Part shown: one piece after another, positions 36,498 through 45,355 of the stretch
Position numbering within the stretch: position 1 is the first letter of the stretch
Layout: every line of letters begins with the position of its first letter
Source: Ralstonia pickettii
GTDB taxonomy: Bacteria > Pseudomonadota > Gammaproteobacteria > Burkholderiales > Burkholderiaceae
Length of the DNA: 64,000 bases
Assembly: GCF_000607165.1 (NCBI RefSeq)
Contig: NZ_JFZG01000024.1
Coordinates: 930,001-994,000 of the forward strand
Reading direction: 5' to 3'
Program-made: the position numbers and the translations under genes
The notes under the pieces: generated by a model
The model's input: only the letters and a program-made list of their open reading frames with translations
Told to the model about the DNA's origin: nothing
Database searches by the model: none

Positions 36498-37571
36498 TCA
36501 GGCCGCCGCAGTCAACACCGGCAGATTGCCCTCGCCAAAGCCGTGGTGCCCGCGCCGCTGCACGATCTCGAAAAAGATCTCGCCTGGATGGCGCTTGACG
36601 AAGGTTTGCAGGAACAGTTTGGGCACGCCGTCGACGATCTCGCCGTCGACCAGGATGCCGTATCGGCGCAAGGCTTCCAGGTCCAATCCGTGACGGGGCA
36701 GGCGCGCGTCGACGGTGTCGTAGTAGTGTGCCGGGGGCTCGACGAAGGTGAGGCCGTTGGCGGCCAGCGCGGCGGCTGTGCGCAGGATGTCGTCGGTGGC
36801 CAGCGCAATGTGCTGCACGCCTTCGCCGGGGTGGTCGGGCAGGTAGGCGTGCATGAGGTGCGCGCGGTGCGTGCCTTCTTCATAGAGCGGAATTCGGATC
36901 ATGCCGCACGACGACACCATCACGCGGGAATCCGCCGCGACGTGCCAGTTGGCATGCAGCTCGTGGATTTCGCTGAAGCCGAGCTGGTTGCGGTAGAAGT
37001 CGATCCAATCCTGCAGACGGCCAGCGCCGACGGTTTGCGTCAGGTGGTCGACCCGCGCCAGCCCAACGCCGGCGTGGTGCCAGTCCTCAAGCGCGGTTGC
37101 TGCATCCAGCGGCCGGAAGTCGATGTCGTAGATGGAGATGTCACCCAGGCCGCCCTTGGCGCCGTGCTTGCCGCGCCAGCGGTCGACAAAATACAGATGC
37201 GTGTCGCCTACGCCTTGGATGGCCGGGATCACCAGTTCGCTCGGGCCGATCGGCTCGGCTTCGGCCGGCCATGCACCCAGTTCGACGGCGCGGTCGTAGG
37301 CGTGATGCGCATCGTCAACGCGGATGCCGATGGCGCAGATACCCACGCCATATTCCTCAGCCCAGCGGTGCGCGAAGGAATCGGCTTCGGCGTTGACGAG
37401 GAAGTTCATGTCGCCTTGCCGGTACAGCGTGACGTCCTTGCTTACGTGCCGCGCGATGGCCTTGAAGCCGAGCGATGCGAACACCTGGCCGAGCGCAGCC
37501 GGCGCTTGCGTGGCGAACTCGATGAACTCCAAGCCGGCGGTCTTGAATGGCAGGTCGGCGTTGCGGCTCAT
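36498..37571 (-). CDS. hpd: 4-hydroxyphenylpyruvate dioxygenase
   Basis: About 357 residues, normal for bacterial HPPD. The iron ligands are visible as His in RVDHLTQTV, His in GVQHIALAT and Glu in GEIFFEIVQRRGHHG. FLVNAEADSFAHRWAEEYG and EGTHRAHLMHAYLPDHPGEG are family motifs. It converts 4-hydroxyphenylpyruvate to homogentisate in tyrosine catabolism. It is the last gene of the run that starts with the MHS carrier at 41085 and is 81 bp from the preceding MFS gene, so it may have its own promoter. A start at 37577 (MTMSRN) is also possible. Confidence 0.95.
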   Translation of the reverse strand: MSRNADLPFKTAGLEFIEFATQAPAALGQVFASLGFKAIARHVSKDVTLYRQGDMNFLVNAEADSFAHRWAEEYGVGICAIGIRVDDAHHAYDRAVELGAWPAEAEPIGPSELVIPAIQGVGDTHLYFVDRWRGKHGAKGGLGDISIYDIDFRPLDAATALEDWHHAGVGLARVDHLTQTVGAGRLQDWIDFYRNQLGFSEIHELHANWHVAADSRVMVSSCGMIRIPLYEEGTHRAHLMHAYLPDHPGEGVQHIALATDDILRTAAALAANGLTFVEPPAHYYDTVDARLPRHGLDLEALRRYGILVDGEIVDGVPKLFLQTFVKRHPGEIFFEIVQRRGHHGFGEGNLPVLTAAA

Positions 37572-37652
37572 GGTCAAACTCCTGTGGCTGAAGCAAAGAA
37601 TGCGGACACCGCATTGTGTACCACGCGGGTGGCAATGCGCATCCCGCAGTCG

Positions 37653-38843
37653 CTATGCGGCAGCTCTTTGTGGATCCGGCTGGCTCTGCAGCTTCGGTAG
37701 CCAAAGGAAGGCGATGGACGCCAGCACGGCGCCGGCAAGCATCATCGGCGCCACCATGGGCCAGGCACCGAGGCTGTGCGATGTGTCGTCAAACGCTGCC
37801 GCGGTCTGCCCGAGGCAGAAGGCTGCCAGCATCATGATGAAGCCTGACCATGACACCGCCCGCCCTGCAAGATGCGGCAACTCGCCCACCGCGCCTGCCT
37901 GGCCGCAAGGCTGGTGGATGCCGTGGCCCATGCAATAGACGCCATGCCCGAGCAGCAGTGGCCACGCCTGCCCGGGAAGCAGCCAGCAGCCCAATCCCTG
38001 AATGCAGGCGCCCAACAGGCTGAGCATTGCGCCTTGCTGCACAGTCCGCACGAGGCTCTGGCGGCGCAGCAGGCGCCGGCAACCGGTCGTACTCACGATA
38101 TAGACGAGCGAGCCGCCGGCCGGTATCCAGCCATAAAGCTCGGGTGACAGGCCGAGGTATGCGATATAGACCATCGGCGAAAGCAGCAGAAAGCAGAAGA
38201 TGCCGGCGTAGGTCGTGGCCGCCAGCAGGCCCCAGACGCGAAAGTCCGCGCTGGCGAAGATCTCGCGCATGCTGCCCGCCTGGGCGTGTGTCTCTTGCCG
38301 GGTTTCGGCAAAGCCGTACCAGCACATCGCCCACAGCACGATTGCATAGAAGCTCATGCCCGCCAGCACCCACCGCCAGCCTGCGTGTTGCGCGACAAAG
38401 GCACCGAGAATCGGTGCCATCAACGCCACGAAACCCAGGCCCGTGAGGCCGCGTGCCATGACGTGCGGACCATCGCGCGCCGGGTGCAGATCGCGCACGG
38501 CGGCGCGTGCGCACACCAGGATGGCGGCCATCGAGAAACCCTGCAGGGCGCGTGCGGCGGTCAACATGGAAGCGGTTATCGCCAGCGCGCCGGCCAGTGC
38601 AGCCATGGCATAGCACGCGAGCCCGAGCAACAGCACCTGGCGGCGGCCAAAACGATCGGCAAGGCTGCCCATCGGCAGTTGCCCAATGCCAAAGGCCAGC
38701 GCGAAGACCGTGAGGCTCGCGCTGGCCGATCCCAGCGTCTGGGCAATGGCGGGCAGGGCGGGAAGATAACTGTCGGTCGCAACCGGTTGCGCCGATAGCA
38801 GCAACGGCAGCAGCAGGGCAAAGCTCAGGGGGCGACGCGTCAT
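37653..38843 (-). CDS. MFS transporter (Bcr/CflA-like)
   Basis: About 396 residues with 12 hydrophobic segments. The MFS motif A is GSLADRFGRRQVLLLG and the N-terminal signature is PVATDSYLPALPAIAQTLGS, as in Bcr/CflA drug exporters. It begins 4 bp after the dehydrogenase stop, so it belongs to the aromatic-acid operon. It may move quinate, shikimate or a related hydroaromatic, or export an intermediate. The substrate is not readable. Confidence 0.87.
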   Translation of the reverse strand: MTRRPLSFALLLPLLLSAQPVATDSYLPALPAIAQTLGSASASLTVFALAFGIGQLPMGSLADRFGRRQVLLLGLACYAMAALAGALAITASMLTAARALQGFSMAAILVCARAAVRDLHPARDGPHVMARGLTGLGFVALMAPILGAFVAQHAGWRWVLAGMSFYAIVLWAMCWYGFAETRQETHAQAGSMREIFASADFRVWGLLAATTYAGIFCFLLLSPMVYIAYLGLSPELYGWIPAGGSLVYIVSTTGCRRLLRRQSLVRTVQQGAMLSLLGACIQGLGCWLLPGQAWPLLLGHGVYCMGHGIHQPCGQAGAVGELPHLAGRAVSWSGFIMMLAAFCLGQTAAAFDDTSHSLGAWPMVAPMMLAGAVLASIAFLWLPKLQSQPDPQRAAA

Positions 38844-38847
38844 CGGC

Positions 38848-39681
38848 TCAGTATGCAATGGCCGCGCTGCGCCGCAGCTCATCTGCGGTGGCGGTGCCGA
38901 AGCCGAAGAACTCCAGATACGCGGGAATCATCTCGAACAGCATGTCGGTGCCGACCTGGACATCGCAGCCCTTGTCGAGCGCCGCGCGCAACAGCGGCGT
39001 GTACTCGGATTTCATGACCACCTCGCCGACAAAGCAGCTCGGCGCGATGCGTGCCACGTCGAAGGGCAGCGGATCGTCTTCCTTCATGCCGACCGGCGTG
39101 GCGTTGACGACCACATCGAAGCCGTCCGGATCATTCGACCCGGTGCGCACCACCAGCGCGGGATAGTGCTCGCGCAGACGCCGTCCCAACGATTCAGCGG
39201 ATTCTGCGCGCGTGTCATACAGAGCCAACTCGCCGACACCCGCAGCCGCCAGCGACGCGGCAATCGCCGAGCCGACACCGCCGGCCCCCGAGAGCAGCAC
39301 ACGCGCCCCTTCCAGTTTGCGCCCCTTGCGCAGCACGCCGCGCACGAAGCCGGCACCGTCGAACTGGTCGCCCAGCAACGTGCCGTCATCGCGCTTGAGC
39401 ACCGCATTGCAGGCGCCCGCGATGCGCACGGCGGGCGTGACTTCGTCGACCAGATCCACCGTGGTGACCTTGTGCGGCATGGTGATCAGCGCGCCACGCA
39501 GGTTGGTAAAGCGGCAGATCGATTCGAAGCTCTGCGCGTAATCCTCTGCCTTGACCCCCATGGGCACCACAACGGCGTCGATGCCTTTTTGCTCGAACCA
39601 GGGGTTGTAGATCATCGGCGACTTGAACGTCTCGGTCGGGTAGCCGATGTGGGCGATGAGGGTGGTTTTTCCAGAAATCAT
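38848..39681 (-). CDS. Shikimate/quinate dehydrogenase family protein
   Basis: 277 residues. The substrate domain contains TFKSPMIYNPWFEQKGIDAV and the lysine/asparagine region RGALITMPHKVTT. The NAD(P) domain has GAGGVGSAIAASLAAAG and the later motifs VVVNATPVGM and QVGTDMLFEMIPAYLEFFG. It is not the likely housekeeping AroE, because it sits between a metabolite carrier and other aromatic catabolic genes. A role in quinate or shikimate use, oxidising to 3-dehydroquinate or 3-dehydroshikimate, is inferred. It is 18 bp downstream of the MHS carrier. Confidence 0.88.
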   Translation of the reverse strand: MISGKTTLIAHIGYPTETFKSPMIYNPWFEQKGIDAVVVPMGVKAEDYAQSFESICRFTNLRGALITMPHKVTTVDLVDEVTPAVRIAGACNAVLKRDDGTLLGDQFDGAGFVRGVLRKGRKLEGARVLLSGAGGVGSAIAASLAAAGVGELALYDTRAESAESLGRRLREHYPALVVRTGSNDPDGFDVVVNATPVGMKEDDPLPFDVARIAPSCFVGEVVMKSEYTPLLRAALDKGCDVQVGTDMLFEMIPAYLEFFGFGTATADELRRSAAIAY

Positions 39682-39699
39682 GGTTCAGGCGTGCGTGTT

Positions 39700-41085
39700 T
39701 CAGGCGGCCAAGGCTCCGGCCCGCTGGCGGGCATATTCGGCCTTGTCGACGGGTTGGGCGGCTGGCTGGCCCAGGTCGTCCATATGGATGCGGTAGGTCT
39801 CGCGTGCGGTCATGGCGGCCACGGCGGCAATCACCGTTACGCCAAAGGCAATGGCGCCCACGGTCAGCCAGATGTTGGTGGCGCCCGGCGGAGCCACGGC
39901 GGTGAAGAGGGCCGGCAGCATGGCAGTGATAGCCGTGCCGACGTTCTGCGAAATCGCCATGGCCGACACACGAGTACGCGTCGGGAACAACTCCGGATAG
40001 AAGCTCGGGAACACCGCGTTGTAGCCTTGGTAGACCACGCCCCACATCAGAATCGAGATGACGAAGGCGAGCGGCACGTTCTTGATGCTGATGGCGTACA
40101 GGTAGGCAAACGCGAGCAGGCCAGCGAGCAGCGAACCGATCACGATCGGCGGCTTGCGGCCGATGCGGTCGGACAGGTCGCCAACATACGGAATGACGAG
40201 CACCGCAACGATGTTGCCCACCACCGGAATCCACAGGTAGATGTCTTGGGCAAAGCCGATGCCGTAAGCCGGCTGCACCGCATAGGCCGCGCCAAAGATG
40301 GTCGCCACCACCGGAATCACGTTCATCAGCGCCATGCATACCACGCGCAGCATGTCGGGTGTGCTGTATTTGAAGGCGTCGATCACGGGCGAGCGTGGGC
40401 GGCCTTGTTGCTGTTGCTCAGCGGTAAATGCGGGGGTTTCGTGCACTTCGCGGCGGATGACGTAGCCGGCGATGATGACGACGAAGCTCAACACGAACGG
40501 AATGCGCCAGCCCCAGGCGTTGAACTGGTCGGCGGGCATGTAGTGCGCCAGCGGTAGGAACACGGCCGCCGCCAGGATCTGCCCGGCCTGCACGCCTTGC
40601 AGCGTGAAACTTGCAAAGAACCCGCGCCGGCCAAACGGTGCGTGCTCCAGGATCATCGAGCTGGCGCCAGAGATTTCACCGGCCACGGCAAAGCCTTGGA
40701 TCAGGCGCATGATGACCAGCAGTGTCGGCGCCCACAGGCCGACTTGGTCATACGTGGGCAGCAGGCCCACGGCAATGGTCGAAAAACCCATCAGGAACAT
40801 GCACCAGAGCAGCACGTTCTTGCGCCCATGCGTGTCGCCCAGATGGCCCAGCACGAACGCGCCGATTGGCCGCGCGATATAACCGACGCCGTACGTCGCC
40901 AGCGAGGCGATGATGGCCGTCTTCGGGTCGCCTTTGGGGAAGAAGATCTGCGGAAAGATCAGCGCCGCTGCGGTGGCGTAGATGAAGAAGTCGTAGTACT
41001 CGAGCGCCGAGCCGATCCAGCCGCTGGCGGCGGCTTTCTTCGACTGGTGCTTGCCCAGGGGCTCGTGGGCAGGGGCTGCGGTCAT
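39700..41085 (-). CDS. MHS-family MFS transporter (metabolite:H+ symporter, ShiA-like)
   Basis: 461 residues with 12 membrane helices. The MHS features include AASGWIGSALEYYDFFIYA near the N-terminus, PIGAFVLGHLGDTHGRKNVL and EISGASSMILEHAPFGRRGF. The family carries shikimate, quinate, 4-hydroxybenzoate and similar acids into the cell. It is first in the operon with the dehydrogenase and lies downstream of an IclR-type operator pair. Shikimate or quinate is the most likely substrate given its neighbours. Confidence 0.9.
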   Translation of the reverse strand: MTAAPAHEPLGKHQSKKAAASGWIGSALEYYDFFIYATAAALIFPQIFFPKGDPKTAIIASLATYGVGYIARPIGAFVLGHLGDTHGRKNVLLWCMFLMGFSTIAVGLLPTYDQVGLWAPTLLVIMRLIQGFAVAGEISGASSMILEHAPFGRRGFFASFTLQGVQAGQILAAAVFLPLAHYMPADQFNAWGWRIPFVLSFVVIIAGYVIRREVHETPAFTAEQQQQGRPRSPVIDAFKYSTPDMLRVVCMALMNVIPVVATIFGAAYAVQPAYGIGFAQDIYLWIPVVGNIVAVLVIPYVGDLSDRIGRKPPIVIGSLLAGLLAFAYLYAISIKNVPLAFVISILMWGVVYQGYNAVFPSFYPELFPTRTRVSAMAISQNVGTAITAMLPALFTAVAPPGATNIWLTVGAIAFGVTVIAAVAAMTARETYRIHMDDLGQPAAQPVDKAEYARQRAGALAA

Positions 41086-41216
41086 GGTTGTCTCCGGTTT
41101 TATCTGTGCGGCCTATCGTGCAACTCGTGCGATTCGTTCGATGAAGGGCCGTCTGTACACGCAACGCAGCGTAGTCCGCCGCCCGGGCAGGGCACAAGCG
41201 ACTGCCGATTGAATTC

Positions 41217-41252
41217 GTTCGATAATCGCACAACGTGGTGCGAATAACGTAC
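41217..41252. promoter_or_regulatory. IclR-family (PcaR/PcaU-like) operator pair upstream of the MHS operon
   Basis: The 15-mer GTTCGATAATCGCAC at 41217-41231 is, as I recall, identical to the published PcaR site of Pseudomonas putida. A second, inverted copy (GTGCGAATAACGTAC, 41238-41252; 12 of 15 matching on the other strand) follows after 6 bp. The pair lies 132 bp upstream of the MHS start, so the IclR regulator downstream probably binds here. Confidence 0.65.
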
Positions 41253-41325
41253 GACTCAAGGGTTTCTCCGAGTTCATCGGTCTGTCAAAGCGTGAGGTCT
41301 TGGTGCAACGGTCGTGCGCGGCGCG

Positions 41326-42093
41326 CTACAGCACACGCATGATCGAAAGCGCTGTGTCCTGCAGCACCTGCAGCACGCGCTGCAAGGCGTGCTCCGTTGT
41401 TTCTTCACCGACTTGCATGTTCACGCTCAACGCGGCGATCACGTTGCCGTGCCGATCCCGCAGCGGTACCGCCACGCCGCGCACGCCAATCTGCAATTGC
41501 TGTTCGACCACGGCGTAATCCTGCCGGCCCGCCTTGCGGATTTCATCGAACAGGCGGTCCCGCTGCAGGATGGTGTACGGCGTGTAGGGTGTCAGCACGC
41601 AGGTCTCCAGCCATGCCTTGACCTTCTGCTCGGGTTGCGCGGCCAGCATCATCACGCCGGCTGATGCGAGCGGCGCCGGCACGCGCGCACCCAGTACGAA
41701 GCCCGTGCTCATGACTCGGCTGGTGCTGGTGCGCGAAATGAAGACGAGCTCCCAATCATCCAGCACGCTGAGGTACGCCACCTCGCCCACGGCGGCGGTC
41801 ACCTGCTGCAGGAAGGGCTGCACCGTGCGCGGCAGGCGCGCCGAATCGAAGTACGACCAGCCCACCTTCAGCACGCGCGGCGTCAGGCTGAACAGCGTGC
41901 CTTCGCTGGTGAGGTAGCCGAGGTGTTCGAGCGTCAGCAGGTAGCGGCGCGCGGCCGTGCGGGTGAGGCCGGTCAACTCGGCAGCCTGGGTGGGCGTCAG
42001 GCGCGGGTGCTCGTGGTCGAACGCCTCCAGGATGGCGAGCCCTTTTTCCAGCCCAGCGATCCAGTCGCGCCGGTTCAGCGGTTCCTTCGTCAT
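41326..42093 (-). CDS. IclR-family regulator of aromatic/hydroaromatic catabolism (PcaU/PobR type)
   Basis: 255 residues. The HTH (GLAILEAFDHEHPRLTPTQA, then AELTGLTRTAARRYLLTLEH) and the effector domain (VGWSYFDSARLPRTVQPFLQ, then SRTSTSRVMSTGFVLGARVP) match the PcaR/PcaU/PobR branch, in which the LTR-TAARRYL segment is conserved. It probably senses protocatechuate, 4-hydroxybenzoate or a related acid. It is divergent from the QuiC fusion and lies upstream of the MHS operon, with matching operator sequences on both sides. Confidence 0.92.
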   Translation of the reverse strand: MTKEPLNRRDWIAGLEKGLAILEAFDHEHPRLTPTQAAELTGLTRTAARRYLLTLEHLGYLTSEGTLFSLTPRVLKVGWSYFDSARLPRTVQPFLQQVTAAVGEVAYLSVLDDWELVFISRTSTSRVMSTGFVLGARVPAPLASAGVMMLAAQPEQKVKAWLETCVLTPYTPYTILQRDRLFDEIRKAGRQDYAVVEQQLQIGVRGVAVPLRDRHGNVIAALSVNMQVGEETTEHALQRVLQVLQDTALSIMRVL

Positions 42094-42132
42094 GGCGATA
42101 ACCCTAAAAACGAGCGATATGTGCGCACGATT

Positions 42133-42147
42133 GTACGATCATCGCAC
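42133..42147. promoter_or_regulatory. IclR-family operator upstream of the QuiC gene
   Basis: GTACGATCATCGCAC matches the operator at 41217-41231 at 13 of 15 positions. It sits in the 131-bp divergent region between the IclR gene and the QuiC fusion, allowing control of both. A weaker degenerate copy (GAGCGATATGTGCGCAC) precedes it at about 42112-42128. Confidence 0.6.
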
Positions 42148-42224
42148 GTTGTTGCGCGAATGCCGCTTGTGAATGCATGGTGCGCCCACCTACGCTGCGG
42201 GCATCGTCAGACCAACGCATTGCC

Positions 42225-44111
42225 ATGAATTCGCCCCGCGCAGCGCGCCATCCCAAATGCATCGCCACCGTGTGCCTGTCCGGCACGCTGCCTGAAAAGC
42301 TGGAAGCCGCGGCCGCCGCGGGCTTTGACGGTGTCGAGATCTTCGAAAACGACCTGTTGAATTTCGACGGATCGCCGGCGCGCGTGCGGCAAATGGCGGC
42401 GGACCTTGGGCTGGCGATCATGCTGTACCAGCCCTTCCGCGATTTCGAGGCAATGCCCGGCGAACTGCTCGCACGCAATCTGGCGCGCGCCGAGCGCAAG
42501 TTCGACGTGATGGCCGAATTGGGCGTCGACACGGTACTGGTCTGCAGCAACGTGCAGGACATCGCCATCGACGACCCGGCGCGCGCGGCAGACGATCTGC
42601 GCCAGATGGCGGAAGCAGCGGCACGGCGCGGGCTGCGCGTGGGCTATGAGGCACTGGCCTGGGGGCGGCACACGCGGACCTGGCGCCAGGCGTGGCAGAT
42701 CGTGCGGCAGGCTGACCACCCGGCGCTCGGGCTGATTCTCGACAGCTTCCATACGCTGTCGCTGGGCGACACGCTGGATGGCATTCACGACGTGCCGGCA
42801 GACAAGCTCTTCTTCGTGCAATTTGCAGATGCCCCAAAGTTGTCGATGGACGTACTGTCCTGGAGCCGGCATCACCGTAACTTCCCGGGGCAGGGTGACC
42901 TTCCGGTGACGGACTTTGCGCGCGACTTGCTTGCTGCGGGCTATACCGGGCCCTTGTCGCTCGAAGTCTTCAACGACGAATTCCGCTCTGCACCGGCGCG
43001 GCTCACGGCACTGGACGGCATGCGTTCGCTGCGCTGGCTGGAGTCCGAAGCTGGTGGTGCGGAACTGCCCGCGGCAGCTCAATTTGAAGGCGTGGATTTC
43101 CTGGAGTTTGCCGTGGATGCAGCGGCAGGACGGGAACTTGAAACGCGCCTGCGTGCGCTGGGTTTTATCCTTGCGGGGCACCATCGCTCCAAGGCGGTTG
43201 ACCTGTATCGGCAAGGTGGCGTCAACGTGATCCTGAACATGGAGCAGGACAGCGCGGCGTCGGAACACTTTCAGCTGCATGGGCCGTCTGTCTGTGCGAT
43301 CGGCCTGAAGGTGGACGATGCCGAGCGCGCCATGGCACGCGCACGTGAGCTGTGTGCCCAGGAGTGGCGCGGGCCCGTGGGGCCGACTGAGCGCAGCATT
43401 CCCGCGCTGCGCGCACCCGATGGCACGCTGCTCTATCTGATCGACGATCGCCATGCCGATCGCAGCATCTACGAGAGCGATTTTGTCTTGCATCCTGGCA
43501 TGCAAGACGGTGCAGCAGGTTGGGCATCGATTGACCACGTTGCGCAGGCGCTGCCGGCGCACCGGCTCGACAGCTTCGTGCTGTTCTACCGGGCCATCTT
43601 TGGCATGCACGCCGAAGCTGTACAGGAGATTGCCGACCCGTACGGCCTCGTGAAAAGCCGGGCGATGGTGAGTCCGGACCGCAACGTGCGGATTCCACTC
43701 AACGTATCGGAAAGCGGGCGCACGGCCACGGGCAGGTTCATCACCGCCTACGCGGGCTCGGGGGTGCATCACATTGCATTCCGCACTGAGCGGCTGTTCG
43801 AGACCATTGAGGCCATCGACCGTGGCGCGGCCCGCCTGCAGCACGTTCCCGAGAACTATTACGACGACGTTGCCGCCCGGCTTGGTCTGGATGAAGCGCT
43901 GCTAAACCGCCTGCATGACGATGGTCTTCTCTACGACCGCGACCCGCACGGCGATTTTCTGCACGCCTACACCGAGCCCTTTCGCGAGCGCTTCTTCTTC
44001 GAGCTTGTCCAGCGCAACGGCTACCTGGGCTACGGCGCAGCAAACGCTGCCGTGCGCATGGCTGTGCAGGCACAACTGAGCCGCGGCACCACCACTTCGG
44101 CTGACCACTGA
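42225..44111 (+). CDS. quiC: 3-Dehydroshikimate dehydratase (QuiC) fused to an HPPD-like domain
   Basis: About 628 residues. The N-terminal half (1-285) is a sugar-phosphate-isomerase-type TIM barrel with the AsbF/QuiC motifs ATVCLSGTLPEKLEAAAAAG, VGYEALAWGRHTRTW, LILDSFHTLSLGD and LSLEVFNDEFR. The C-terminal half is a complete HPPD-like vicinal oxygen chelate domain with iron ligands His in ASIDHVAQAL, His in GVHHIAFRT and Glu in RFFFELVQRNGYLG. The enzyme makes protocatechuate from 3-dehydroshikimate; the second domain's role is uncertain. The start at 42225 (MNSPRAARHP) is chosen for its fit to the family. Confidence 0.93.
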   Translation: MNSPRAARHPKCIATVCLSGTLPEKLEAAAAAGFDGVEIFENDLLNFDGSPARVRQMAADLGLAIMLYQPFRDFEAMPGELLARNLARAERKFDVMAELGVDTVLVCSNVQDIAIDDPARAADDLRQMAEAAARRGLRVGYEALAWGRHTRTWRQAWQIVRQADHPALGLILDSFHTLSLGDTLDGIHDVPADKLFFVQFADAPKLSMDVLSWSRHHRNFPGQGDLPVTDFARDLLAAGYTGPLSLEVFNDEFRSAPARLTALDGMRSLRWLESEAGGAELPAAAQFEGVDFLEFAVDAAAGRELETRLRALGFILAGHHRSKAVDLYRQGGVNVILNMEQDSAASEHFQLHGPSVCAIGLKVDDAERAMARARELCAQEWRGPVGPTERSIPALRAPDGTLLYLIDDRHADRSIYESDFVLHPGMQDGAAGWASIDHVAQALPAHRLDSFVLFYRAIFGMHAEAVQEIADPYGLVKSRAMVSPDRNVRIPLNVSESGRTATGRFITAYAGSGVHHIAFRTERLFETIEAIDRGAARLQHVPENYYDDVAARLGLDEALLNRLHDDGLLYDRDPHGDFLHAYTEPFRERFFFELVQRNGYLGYGAANAAVRMAVQAQLSRGTTTSADH

Positions 44112-44232
44112 GACACGAGAATTTTTGCGCTCACGGTTGTGCGGCCGTGGGTGCTATCCACGCAACACCACGGCTGCGCGTGCGGCCGTCGCACATCCAT
44201 ACCCATCACACCAAAGAGGAGACAAGGGAGCC

Positions 44233-45297
44233 ATGAACAAGACAATGATTGCCGCACTGGTGCTCGGAGCCACGAGCCTGCCAGCGGCAGCGCAAACCGC
44301 AGGCGGTGTCACGCTCTACGGGCTGATCGACACCACCATCCGCTACAGCACGCACGAAAATGCGGCGGGCAGCAGCAATCTGCAGATGATGGACGGCGTG
44401 CTGACCGGTAGCCGCTGGGGCTTGCGCGGCACGGAAGACCTGGGCGGCGGCACCAAGGCCATGTTCATCCTGGAATCGGGCTTCTTCCCCGATACCGGCG
44501 GCAGCCAGCAGGGCGGGCGCCTGTTCGGACGCACCGCGGTGGTCGGCCTCGAAGGCGACTACGGCAAGCTTTACCTCGGTCGGCAATACACGCTGGCGCA
44601 CGAGGTCTTGTCTTCGTACGAGGCGATGGCGTTTGCCAACAACTCCATCGTTGGCTATCAGGGCGGCAACTACACCGGCCTGCGCTACGACAACACGGTC
44701 AAATACATCAAGTCGTTCGGCGGGCTGCAGCTTGCGGGCGCCTGGACCTTTGGCGAGGCTGCGGGCAGCTTCAGCAAGAGTTCGGCTGGCGCCGGCTCGA
44801 TCGTCTACAGCATGGGGTCGGCTGAAGTGGGCGCGGTGTACCAGGTCACGCGCGATGTGTCATCGGCGTTCTTCGGCGCGGTGCCGGCGGCGCTCGCCAG
44901 CAAGCAGACGGTCTGGGGTTTTGGCGGCAAGCTCGATACCTCGATTGCCACGTGGTACCTGGGCTATACGAACAGCCGCCTCGACGTGGCCGACTACAAG
45001 AACCAGGCCGCCTATGTGGGCGCGAAAGTACCGATCTCCGGCGCACTGAGTTTCATCGGCACCGTGCAGTACGACTGGATGAAGCACCTCGATGCCAGCG
45101 GCAAGCGCCTGACCACCGCCGGTATGCTCGACTACGCTCTCAGCAAGCGCACTGACGTCTACGCCGAAGTTGATTACACCCGCCTGCAAGGCGCCTGGAT
45201 TGCACTGAACAGCGCGGCCACGTTCAACAACTCGGGCAACACGTATGGCAACAACTCGCGCCTGGGCGTCATGCTGGGCGTGCGGCACAAGTTCTGA
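44233..45297 (+). CDS. Gram-negative porin (OmpC/Omp32-like)
   Basis: About 354 residues with a GGGAG ribosome site and a signal peptide (TMIAALVLGATSLPAAAQ). The mature start GGVTLYGLIDTTIRYST and then SRWGLRGTEDLGGGTKAMFI are the standard betaproteobacterial trimeric porin pattern. It ends in RLGVMLGVRHKF with the terminal phenylalanine needed for BAM assembly. Placed 121 bp after quiC, it may serve uptake of aromatic or hydroaromatic acids. It ends at a strong terminator. Confidence 0.94.
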   Translation: MNKTMIAALVLGATSLPAAAQTAGGVTLYGLIDTTIRYSTHENAAGSSNLQMMDGVLTGSRWGLRGTEDLGGGTKAMFILESGFFPDTGGSQQGGRLFGRTAVVGLEGDYGKLYLGRQYTLAHEVLSSYEAMAFANNSIVGYQGGNYTGLRYDNTVKYIKSFGGLQLAGAWTFGEAAGSFSKSSAGAGSIVYSMGSAEVGAVYQVTRDVSSAFFGAVPAALASKQTVWGFGGKLDTSIATWYLGYTNSRLDVADYKNQAAYVGAKVPISGALSFIGTVQYDWMKHLDASGKRLTTAGMLDYALSKRTDVYAEVDYTRLQGAWIALNSAATFNNSGNTYGNNSRLGVMLGVRHKF

Positions 45298-45311
45298 TCG
45301 CTTTGATCATG

Positions 45312-45343
45312 AAAAAGCCCGCCAGAGCCTCGGCGGGCTTTTT
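45312..45343. terminator. Bidirectional terminator between porin and dadA
   Basis: AAAAAGCCCGCC pairs with GGCGGGCTTTTT around an 8-base loop. It lies 15 bp after the porin stop and 12 bp after the convergent dadA stop. The stem arms match those of the ggt terminator at 36445. Confidence 0.92.
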
Positions 45344-45355
45344 CCTTTGTTGCGA

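Noticed and set aside
36445-45343. Nearly identical hairpins at 36445 and 45312 as a mobile repeat
   Set aside because: Both are simple terminators built on GCCCGCC/GGCGGGC, a common stem in this kind of genome; flanks and loops differ.
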